Below are positions 55,127 through 64,000 of a DNA stretch of 64,000 nt, piece by piece. The stretch comes from Eublepharis macularius (taxonomy: Eukaryota; Chordata; Lepidosauria; Squamata; Eublepharidae), in contig NC_072791.1 in assembly GCF_028583425.1 (NCBI RefSeq), positions 192,610,311 to 192,674,310 of the forward strand, given 5' to 3'. The translations under genes were made by a program, and so were the position numbers. The notes beneath the pieces were generated by a model, which was not told the origin of the DNA, did no database searches, and worked only from the letters and a program-made list of their open reading frames with translations. The stretch's first letter is position 1. Each line of letters starts with the position of its first letter.

Positions 55127-58100
55127 CTAAAAAGAAAGAGAAACGTGACATCTTTTAAATTCATAGCCGGTGAGGATCTAAAGAACCACACAACTAGTCC
55201 GATGGCCCCAAGGGAACTGTGATATTATCGATCTCGAACAGCCCTACGTGCACATACATCCCAGGACAAATTATTGTTAAGAAAAGTTTTTAAAGCAGAT
55301 GGTATTAAGGCATCAGGGTCTGCTAGTCAAAGAAAAATAAGTTTAGAAAATCCCACCAGGAATATTAACAGCTCTCAAGCTTTTCCATTCCACAGTGAAA
55401 TTCACATGTGCAAAAGAGGTTAATTTATATGTATGCTTCCCTGAGCATGCTGGAGAAGGGGTAGGATAATAGACAGACAGACAGAAATGATAACATTTCC
55501 ACAATGTTTGGCTTGCATTGCCCTCACTATGGTCGGATAGCTGATCCCCGCCCCTCAGCACTTGGCCCGTGGCGACATCCCACCCAGCCCTCCCTTTTGT
55601 CACAACTTTGGAGTGAGCAGGCTACAGATTGGGGCATTGGGCACCGATCCGTTTTGGGGGAAACAGGGCCCTCAGGCTCAGTTTCCCTATTATGGGGATC
55701 CACATAAGGGGTCTGGGGAGTAAAGAATGGCCGGTGCATGCCCAGACGGGGGCTGTCAGTCCGCCTCACTCCCAGGTGACAGGGGATGATCCACACAGGG
55801 GTGTACACCCACCTAGCATCCCACTGACTGTCATCCCATGGTTCCCCCCCTCAGCAGGGGTCTGAGGGGGCGTGTGGTTCATTGGCTTGGCAGACGGGTC
55901 TGCCGATGCTCGGATCTGTGCCCTATGCGTGCCTTTGCTCCCGAGCTGTAATCTCAATAAAGTTGTGGACTCTTTACCTCCAGCACTGTGTCCGTGTGTT
56001 TCTTGTCGCCGTGCCCCCTCCCTGCTCTCCTCCCACCATTTAGCACTCGCCTGCAGAACATTTCCACACTGTTTGGCTTGCATTGCCCTCACTATTGGCT
56101 CTCGGGCCTAAAGGGCAGGGAATAGCAGTTTTATTGGGAGGAGGCCCTCTTGCACAAGCGGAAACACAAGAAAAGGGTAGCTGCTTGCACTAAGTCAAAC
56201 TTACTCTGCCCCCACTTGCATTTCTGCTTGCAAAATTTCTGGGGACTATAATATAGAGGGATGCCTTTGCCAGGTGGTGCACAAGATCTTGTACAAGAGC
56301 AACTACACTCATGTTTCTGCTTATGCTTTGCTGGATCCAAACCAAGGAATTTCCATGCAGAGGCGATTCCCCTTTTTGCTATTGTTGCCACTGAAAATGA
56401 GCCGCGGCAATTGTGCTGCTTCCATACAGGTTTTTCCTGAGCTTTCCTACTCACACCTTTTATCGGGCAGGCTTTTGCTAGTGTTTAAAAGCAGTTCTAG
56501 GAGACAGCAACTGGAAACCATTTTTTTAAAAAAACTGGCAAAAAGCCTGCCAGCGGTGGAGCGGGTGGGGGGCAGGTGGGGCAGATGGCACCGCATGTAA
56601 ACAGCACCTTTCCATCCATGCTTTCCCCAAACCCATCCTTGCTTTGACTATGAATCCTTCAGGAAATATTATACCAATGTGGGTTTGGGAAAACCCGGAG
56701 TGTAGTTAGGAAAACCTGGAAGGGGGACAACTGCATGATAGTGTTATGCAGAAGTCACCACCACGCCTCAAAAATAACCTTGATGCCGTTTGAGAGGAAA
56801 GAGAGAGCAAGAGGTCTGTATGGGGGCAGCTAGATAGACAGATGGTAGTTAATTCTGGAACATGTGAGCGATACTGAAGAATCCCTCCTCTCAGCACGCA
56901 CAGAGTAAATTTCCCTCTAAAGTTAAAAAAAATCATCCATCATACGTCTGAGAAAAGGTAAACTGGATTCCAGGATATTAAGATGTTTCATCCTCAGCAG
57001 CATCTTTCTTGCACTTAGCCTGACTCTAAATCCGACTCTAAAAATTTTATTATTAGTATTTAGTTCAAATGTGCCTCCTGGTTAATATTTCCAGTGCAAT
57101 TTAAGTTATAAAATCTATCTTTCTCAGCTTTTGCTATCTGTGATCTTTCAGTTGCTCCACTTTGGAATTTCCGCAAAGTGCACCAATGGCTGTATCAGCT
57201 ATAGCATAATGTCGGTATTCAGATCGTACACTAATGCTTAAATAACTTGATGGTATCTACCATTGCCTGGAAATCCACTTGTGCTTCGACTAAGGCTTTG
57301 GAGATCTGTGCCGAGTTCTGAAAATGTACATTATCTGAAATAAAAATAAACAGTGAAAAAATTAAGTGAAAGAAAGTGGCTGGGGAAAAAAAATACAGAT
57401 AAATGCCAGAAAGCACGCAAGTGTGGTGCATTAGACTCATGTTATGAGTTATCAAGTGATATGGCAGATGCGATCAACAATGAGTCAGTATTGCTCAATG
57501 TGCCGGATGGAAAAATGGAAACACGTCTAAAGTGCTGACCCTAATCGGAGGCGCAGAAAAACACACTATGTTTCTTAAACAAAGCAATTCTGTGTCGCTA
57601 TTGCTACTAGCTTTTAATAAACCTCACCATCTGCTGTTCCATGGATGAGAAGGTAATCCACATTATGGAAGTTCTGTGCCCTGGCCATCACTGTTGAGTT
57701 CTGTTAAAGGGGAAAAATGTAAGAATTCAGCTGCTGCAGAACATAAACCGACTATATCTTTCCTATAAGGTATGGTGAAGGGGGGGGGGAACACAACTAA
57801 GAGGAGACATGACAGAGTTTTATAACATGATACATGAGGTGGAGAAAGTGCACAGAGAGAACTTTTTCCTTCCTCTCCCATACTAGAACTTGGGGGGCAC
57901 CCAGTGAATTTGATGGATACTATCTTCTGGACAGACAAAAAGAAGTACTTCTTTATTCAATAAATAATTAAATTGTAGAATTCACTACCAGTATAGATGC
58001 AGAGGAGTTAGCCGTGTTAGTCTGTAGTAGCAAAATCAAAAAGAGTCCAGTAGCACCTTTAAGACTAACCAACTTTATTGTAGTGTAAGCTTTCGAGAAT

Positions 58101-61100
58101 CACAGTTCTCTTCGTCAGATGCATCTGGTTGCCCTGCACCGCCCCAGATGCATCTGCATCTGATGAAGAGAACTGTGATTCTCGAATGCTTACACTACAA
58201 TAAAGTTGGTTAGTCTTAAAGGTGCTACAGGACTCTTTCTGATTTTACTACCAGTATAGAGATGACCATTATATGGATTAGACAAATCTATGACAAAGGT
58301 GATTAGACAAATCAATGAAGGATCTGTCCATTAATGGCTACTAAGGTGTGCAGCAGTGGCACCAGCATTTCCGGCACCTGCGGCCAGCCAGGTGGCCAGC
58401 CGGCTGGGTGTGTGCATGCGCACACACGTGCGCGGGCGCACCAGCCTGTGTGATGATGTCACGTGTGACGTCATCATGGGCGTGCGTACAAGCTGGCCCA
58501 ATTGCTGCGGCAGGTGGCTGGGACGGCACACGAGTGGCCTCCCAGCTCTCCCACTTGGTTGCCCTGCGCCTCCCCAGACACCTGCCTGCGGCTGCTGTGC
58601 CCAGGGGCATGTGCCTCAATGGGTGCGCTGGCCCTGAAGGTGTTCACTACCAAATTCTAGAGCCAAAGCTACACATAGAAATCGCTGTTTTGGGTCATAA
58701 CGGTGATTTTCCAGAACAGTAACACAAATCCAAGATGCTTAAGAATTATAAAACCCCCTCCCTTGAACAATCCATATTTTTTTCTAAGTTTGGGTACTTA
58801 CCAGCAAAGCGGCATGATCTCCAATTTTTCATGAATTCTACTAATTTCCTGAGCAATAGCATTTCTCCCCTTTCAATTGGATTCTTGCAAAGGAGGAGCA
58901 CAGAACTCTCCCTGTCAATCACCTTTGGAGAAAATCTACAGAGAGCTGCCATTCTCCTTCACTCCCACCTTGGCGGGGGGAGCCCTTGTTTCCCTCTGCA
59001 AGAAGCAACTGGGGGCACCTTGTTCAATAGACTGTAGAACTGCAACCCATGGTCCAATCTGTTGGAAACTTACAGGCAGCCCTAGCTCCACTGCCATTTT
59101 GGTGTCATTTGATTGAAAAAAGGCTACTCCAACTCCCTGAAAAAAAATCTCCCTTTGGCAATAATTGCAAAACTGCTGTTCTCTTGTCTCACTTTGTAAA
59201 ACAAACAACAAACCACAATAAGGAAGGATGGAAAACAGAGTTTTCAGTGGAAAGGTTTTTAAAAAACTTATTGTCAATCACTCACTGTAAGAGCAGGAAA
59301 ATGGAATGAATGTGGATTTTTTAAAAAATGCTGGTAGCTAGTACCATTTTTCCCTGATAGGAAGTGGAGAGAACTGCATCTATGCCAAGAGGCACCTACT
59401 TCAGGGGTCTGTAAAAATCAAACCTTGTGATCCAACTCACTTGAAACTTGGGGGTCTTTAGATTAGAGGGAGGAATATGTTCTGTGCAAATTTGGTGTCA
59501 TTATGTTTATAAACAGCTGCCCCAGACCCTTCAATAGATTCCCAATTGAAAGTAATGGTTCTGAAAAACAGAACCTGAACAAACACATGGATTGGAATCT
59601 CAAACTGGCAATGTCCTACACGAGCCTAAGTAATTATGAAAAAAAATTCTGCTTGAATTGCAGACATGAAAGTATAATGAATTTTTCTTGGCACTCATCC
59701 CCTAATGGCAACTAAAGGGAACCTCCACACCTAGAGGCAGTAAACCTCTGAATACCAGTTCTTGGAGGCAACATAAGAGGAAGGCCTTGTCTATTGGCCC
59801 TCCAGGGATGTTGGACGAGATGGGCCGCTGGTTTGATCCAGCAGGTCACCAACAGGGCATGTACTGCCTTGCATGACTGGCAATCGCTAACACGAACCCG
59901 AGGCAAATGCATGATTGGGTTTCTTGACACTTTCTGTAATGTTGCAAAGTAGCTGGGGGAGGGAGCATTTAGACCATGATGTTTGGGGAAGGGGTATCAA
60001 CCCTTCAAAATTTGCTCCATTTCCCTGACAATAAGTCCCCCCCTCATGGAACTGCTTATTAGCACTGGTAGTAAGGGGGGGGGAAAGGCACTTTACAGTC
60101 GCCTGTCTTTCCCCCCTACAAGCCAATAATGGCAATGGAGGAAATGGTGTGGAATGGGGGAAGGGATAATCTGCTCCCCAGCACCGCAATCCAATCCTAA
60201 TCCTTCTCCTTCCAGTGGCTACTATGTGGATCCAATCACCCCTCTCTTGAGCAATCTATAGTTTGGCCACCAGGCCATGCCTTCATTGTCTTCAAGAGTC
60301 TTTTGAATTGCTTTATGCAATGTACACTGGAGGCCTAAAGGAGCAAGAGCTGAAGGCGGTAGGGGGCAAAGCCCATGGATGGGGAGTATATATAAGAATA
60401 AAGTCTGTTATGGAACTCCATGGGGAGAAAAATTAAATCATCATTGCCTTAAGGCGGGGTAGGCAACCTCTGGCATGTATGACAAGCACTGACCATTTTG
60501 TTTGGCACACAGGGCCAGTTCCCTGGTGCAAGGGAGTGGGCAACGGTTATGAATTGTGCACATCATCACCTCCTGACATCGTGCAGTCACCAGACAAGTC
60601 CATGGAGAACCCTTGAGGTGCGCCCAAGGCTACTGGTACTTGGCTTGCTCCCACTGTGGTGGGCCAAGGACAACTCTCATTTCCTGCCTCCCATTTCTTT
60701 CTGTTGGGGTAGATGCTGCATTTTTTTCAGCACAGGCCATGAAGGTTGCCTACCTCTGCCTTAAGGCTGCTTAAAATACATGGCCTCTTCTGTCCAGTAC
60801 TGGTCCTGAGAATGGTCCAGCCCTACACAGTGTTTGGGATGGAAAATATCACCTGGGAACCCAAAGTAAACTGCTCTCCAAAAGAGTTCAACAGAAAGGC
60901 AATAAAGAAGTAACACAGTTTCCAACATGATTCATGAACTCTTGATTCATGAACTCTTGATTCATGAACTCTTGATTCATGAACTCTTCATGAACATAGT
61001 ACTTGATCATGATACACTGCAATGCCTGTTGGACCATAATGGTTAAGACTTTAACGCTACCTAAGCAGAGCTGCACCGTTCTAAGCCTACTGACTTCAGT

Positions 61101-63113
61101 GGATTTATAATGCAATGAATCGTACCATCGGTCCATACAGGGACACGACTAGATGTTACGGCATCCCTGGGTCCAACCCAACAACTAGTTGTGCTTTAAG
61201 TCAGTAGTGTATACCAACAATGGGTCTCAATAGTCTCAGGCAGAAGATTTTCACATCATCTACAATCTGATCCTTTTAGCTGGAGATGCCAGGAGCTGAA
61301 TCGGAGACCTGCATGCAAAGCAGATGTTCTACCACTGAGCCATGGCCTGTTGACTTCCAATGGACTTAGAAGGGTGCAACTGTTTAGGATTGCCCTGTAA
61401 TCGAGGGATCATATTTTCAAATGCGCTTGTATTCAACAACAAGCATGCCAGAAAGAAGCTGAAGAAGCCCAGTTCTGTCTTTGGGGCTATAGTTTTCTGA
61501 AGTGGAAGACTAGTTTAAAGTTTTACCCTCTGAAGGTTATTCTGCAAAAAAAGCCCTCCCAAAGTTGTTGCTTTCAGAAAGAAGAAGCAGAGGATGTATT
61601 ATTTGAAGCAGAAAAAAACTGCAGGAAGAAAAAAGATTAAGAAGCCCTTTGCTGGTCTTCTGCTTTAGACTAGCTGTTAATTTTAAGAAGAAAAAAACCA
61701 ATTACTGGGGCCAGAGCACACAAACACAGCACCCCGTTTAGTAAAGCTTTAGTAAAGGTTAATTGAAAGAAGAGGGTTTGTTGAATGAAGATGCAGTTCC
61801 CCAGCTGCCATCTGAAATTCTCCCGCCCAGGAAGAGGTGCACCCCAGGAGTCTGCTCAGCTGTTTTTCAGAGGAGGATGGGAAGGGATCCATGTGGCACA
61901 CATATGGAATTACTGACATGTAGCAAACATATGGAATGATGGACATAAACATATTGAACTGCACACAGGCAACACAGTTCACACATCGGAGATGGAGTTT
62001 TGTCAATGCATAAGCACCCTGTGTTACTCTGAATTTGTTTTTCCAAGTCGAGATCCTCCACCCCCAGCAAACTTGTGTTTTTACTAACATAAGCACAGGA
62101 AGCTTTCATGTGCCCAAGCAAGCTATTGTTGCACAACAGGAAGGGGCCCATAACGAAAGTCTTTAGCTACAAGTGCCAAGCCATTACAAAACAAACCGCT
62201 CAACATTTCCACGTTTTCTTCTTGACAAAAAGGAAACAGCCAGGATCAAGTTGACCCAAGCTAATTATCGAACAGGGATTCATTTAGCTTGTGTCACTGT
62301 TTATGCAATACCCTTCCCAGTATTATTTCTTGCAGCAATGAGTAGACTCAATATTAGTTAGGTAGCTTCCTAGACAAACTGGAGCTGAAGTCCATGGAAT
62401 AACTGAGTGATGTTCTGTTGGGTGCAAAATCTAGGCAGCTTCTCTTATTGGAGAAAACGTTCTCCAGATCAGTAAATGGGCACCAGTGAAGGTAATACTG
62501 CTGCTGATTATAATGCATATGCTATGTTCGTCCCACTACTCAGTAGCCTGGTACAGACAATCCCCGGGCATTGACTCACTGAGTGGGGAGGGAGAGCAGG
62601 CATGAGCACACTGGCTCTGCCCTGTCTCCACATGATTTCTGGTCATCTGCAGAATGTGATTGTGCAGAGGAAGTGGCCTGGGAACAGCCATGCTCTGAAA
62701 GAGGGTGTACAATCTAGATGACCTGGCAATCATGAGGAGGTGGGGGAGTGGCCCGCATGCTTGCGCCAGCTGTCCCTCCCTGCATGGTGCTTGGTGGGAA
62801 GGGTTATCTGTACTGAGCTTGAGAGGTGAAAACTTCCAGGGGATACCTGGTTTGGTTCCCTAATGCTGGAGTCTTACGGTGTGTTTAGTTCCACTGGAAG
62901 AAATATGAGAGCATGGGTGGGTGGGATGGGGTGCCTTGCCTTGTTCTGAAACAAGGAAAGAAAGCATTGGGTATGTGTGTTTGTGTGTGCTGAGGATAAC
63001 TTGCAAGAAAAAACCACCCCCTAATCAGAAACATTATGGAATTCTTACTCTGTAGTGCTCGAGGTTGTCTGATTTTGTCGGAAGACCCATAAATCTTTCG
63101 GTGTAAATGGATG
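55028..63113 (-). CDS. FAP: Fibroblast activation protein (prolyl endopeptidase), last four exons, 5' part outside window
   Basis: Type II membrane serine protease of the DPP4 family, which cuts after Pro at the cell surface. The exons 63113-63049, 57700-57628, 57334-57261 and 55126-55028 encode the end of the alpha/beta-hydrolase domain, about 103 residues. Residues match mammalian FAP better than DPP4: GLPTKSDNLEHYRNSTVMAR, FHNVDYLLIHGTADDNVHFQ, and MTHFLKQCFSL at the end. The catalytic Asp (in HGTADD) and His (in DQNHAIPG) are present. The catalytic Ser exon is further right. The His is followed by Ala where the family has Gly, and the segment after it is diverged. Same strand as GCG and upstream of it, as in mammals. 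Splice sites and phases are consistent throughout. Confidence 0.95.
55127..57260 (-). other. FAP: FAP last intron
   Basis: Besides the LTR-like block at 55490-56107, no recognised element. The part from 56110 to 57200 contains no exon-like sequence. Confidence 0.6.
55490..56107 (+). mobile_element. Possible solo LTR flanked by a 39-bp direct repeat, in FAP last intron
   Basis: A CpG-containing block with AATAAAGTTGTGGACTC and a following CCGTGTGTTTCTTGTCGCC looks like the R/U5 part of a retroviral-type LTR. A 39-bp direct repeat containing TGTTTGGCTTGCATTGCCC, with one difference, marks both ends. This is too long for an ordinary target duplication. No internal genes. It looks like a fossil. 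Family unknown. Confidence 0.4.
57261..57334 (-). CDS. FAP: FAP penultimate exon
   Basis: Acceptor ATTTCAG, donor ATG/GTAGAT. Encodes DNVHFQNSAQISKALVEAQV and DFQAM. Confidence 0.95.
57628..57700 (-). CDS. FAP: FAP exon with catalytic Asp
   Basis: Acceptor TTAACAG, donor G/GTGAG. Encodes NSTVMARAQNFHNVDYLLIH and then GTAD. The glycosylation sequon NST is kept. Confidence 0.95.
57998..58246. mobile_element. Inverted dimer of retrotransposon 3' fragment, in FAP intron
   Basis: Arms GTAGCACCTTTAAGACTAAC and GTTAGTCTTAAAGGTGCTAC, inner ends meeting at GATGCATCTGG and CCAGATGCATCTG around a short GC-rich loop. It is flanked by ACTACCAGTATAGA on both sides, a perfect 14-bp duplication. Confidence 0.9.
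58351..58636. mobile_element. hAT-like, GC-rich element with CRE-containing palindrome
   Basis: GTGTGATGATGTCACGTGTG runs into TGACGTCATCATGG, and the rest is CpG-rich like family B. Boundaries are approximate. Confidence 0.45.
59720..59875 (+). repeat. Interspersed repeat related to 24797
   Basis: AGAGGCAGTAAACCTCTGAAT, GGAGGCAACATAAGAGGAAGG, and GATGGGCCGCTGGTTTGATCC. Common in reptiles by memory. Class unknown. Confidence 0.5.
60455..60758. mobile_element. hAT-like element with perfect CCTTAAGG target duplication
   Basis: Ends GGGGTAGGCAACCTCTGGC and (inverted) CAGAGGTAGGCAACCTTC. CCTTAAGG on both sides is a perfect 8-bp duplication. Confidence 0.8.
60930..60988. repeat. 15-bp tandem repeat, four units
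   Basis: Unit ATTCATGAACTCTTG, four copies without differences except at the last unit's end. Each unit contains the palindrome TTCATGAA. Confidence 0.95.
61060..61125. repeat. Short inverted-repeat element
   Basis: CTAAGCAGAGCTGCACCGTTC and CTACTGACTTCAGTGGATTT, half of the small element seen at 9805. Confidence 0.45.
61200..61352 (+). repeat. tRNA-related SINE
   Basis: AGTCTCAGGCAGAAGATTTTC, GCTGGAGATGCCAGGAGCTG, and TTCTACCACTGAGCCATGGC, the same family as 20845. Confidence 0.65.
63049..63113 (-). CDS. FAP: FAP exon (YTERFMGLPTK)
   Basis: Acceptor ATTTCAG, donor AGA/GTAAG. Encodes SIYTERFMGLPTKSDNLEHY. The human exon reads SVYTERFMGLPTKDDNLEHY. Confidence 0.95.
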
Positions 63114-64000
63114 CTGAAATATACAATAAAAGCAGAGTGTGTTCTCATATACTCATACAATTCCAGACATATTGAATTATAGGTACAGCAAATATTATTG
63201 GGGTGATAGAATCATAGGCAAATCATAGCAAATATCATTGGGGTGATTACATTTACTCCTTGCTGTGCCTTCAGAGGAATATATCTTGTAGATTAAAAAG
63301 AAAGTTCACTATAACCTGGGTAAGTTATTTTAAAGCTTTATTTGTCCAGAATAGGCTAGTGTGATGTGGCCCATTAACCACAGGCTATTAGCCATATAAA
63401 ACAACCCACTAGCCATGTAGGGATAGCCAATAAAGACCTGCCTAAAAATGTAGAAGTGGGGAAGAGGGATACAAACAAGAACCCAGCAGGGCATAATTCA
63501 TGGTTCATGTGCTACCAAGTTGGCAGTCACAAGATCATACACATAATCCATCCAAAGGAAATTACTTTAAAATCCCATTGATGTCAGTGAAAATGTATCA
63601 AACACATACTTAACTCTTCTACTGACATCAGCAGGACTTAAATAGTGCTTACCTTTGGCAGAATAGTAGACTGACATATTTACAGAAGTTTGGATTTTCC
63701 ATTTCTTCTGGGAATAGAGGGGAAAATCCACAGCATTTGGGGCCAGTTATGGGAAAGAACTGGCGGAACTCTGCTCATAAATGGCAAGCTAGCAATATCT
63801 TAGTTTAAGGAAAGCTGCTAAATAAACTTCTTTTGGCTTGTAAAAGGGCCACTGATAGTGTGTGTACTGTAATGAGAAGGGGGGGGGGAATGATCTAACA
63901 ACTGTTCTTCTGTCTAACACAAACATCATCCTGGGTTCATAAGTAAAGGGAGAGAAGGAAATATGTAATATGTTGGGGAAAGCTTTTCAAAAATCTTAAA
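63114..64000 (-). other. FAP: FAP intron continuing beyond the window
   Basis: No further FAP exon is seen. A G run lies at about 63880. A short segment at 63560-63655 has the small inverted-repeat character (GACATCAGCAGGACTTAAAT). Confidence 0.6.

Larger units (their letters stand above)
57701..63048 (-). other. FAP: FAP intron, 5.3 kb
   Basis: Holds an inverted dimer, two or three hAT-like elements, SINE pieces and a 15-bp tandem repeat. Nothing recognised in 58650-59710 and 61400-63048. Confidence 0.6.

Noticed and set aside
55028-63113. DPP4 instead of FAP for the protease exons
   Set aside because: GLPTKSDN, STVMARA, DQNH and THFLKQCFSL follow FAP. Orientation and order relative to GCG also fit FAP.
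1-64000. CRISPR arrays or prokaryotic operons
   Set aside because: No regularly spaced repeats with unique spacers, and the gene structure is clearly vertebrate.

Overview
The window looks like nuclear DNA of a squamate reptile (lizard or snake). The genes are split into small exons by GT-AG introns. The interspersed repeats are of the reptile kind: a CR1 LINE with the TTCTGTGA-like 3' end, tRNA-derived and 5S-rRNA-derived SINEs, many short hAT-like elements with 8-bp target duplications, and a retrotransposon family present as inverted dimers. I cannot name the species.

Two conserved vertebrate genes lie in tandem on the minus strand. The complete coding region of proglucagon (GCG) spans 10186-32186 in five coding exons: signal peptide, glucagon, GLP-1, GLP-2, and a short C-terminal exon. 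A non-coding first exon and a TATA box lie near 36.0-36.15 kb. Upstream of it the last four exons of FAP (fibroblast activation protein, a DPP4-family serine protease) occupy 55028-63113, and the rest of FAP lies beyond the right edge. GCG next to FAP in this order and orientation is the arrangement known in mammals, where DPP4 lies on the other side of GCG. DPP4 is not in the window.

At the left edge (1-5872) is a separate unit. A four-exon minus-strand gene encodes about 340 residues: a Myb/SANT-like (trihelix) DNA-binding domain followed by a coiled coil. Its reading frame is open through every predicted junction and all three introns are phase 1. It converges on the last two exons of a plus-strand gene that starts outside the window. 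This is either a PIF/Harbinger-type transposon with its Myb accessory gene, or a host gene derived from one.

The rest is intron or intergenic sequence filled with repeats, several nested. At least seven insertions are inverted dimers of retrotransposon 3' fragments with their tails outward, most flanked by 10-14 bp duplications. One is a nearly perfect palindrome with 262-bp arms at 47185-47730. Another carries a 55-bp exact copy of DNA lying about 450 bp away. Several hAT-like elements share an internal palindrome containing a CRE-like TGATGTCA motif.

The peptide hormones are unusual. GLP-2 starts His-Pro instead of His-Ala, GLP-1 starts HADG (usual for GLP-2), and glucagon has Ile instead of Arg at position 17, which removes the Arg17-Arg18 pair. 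In FAP the catalytic His is followed by Ala instead of the family's Gly.
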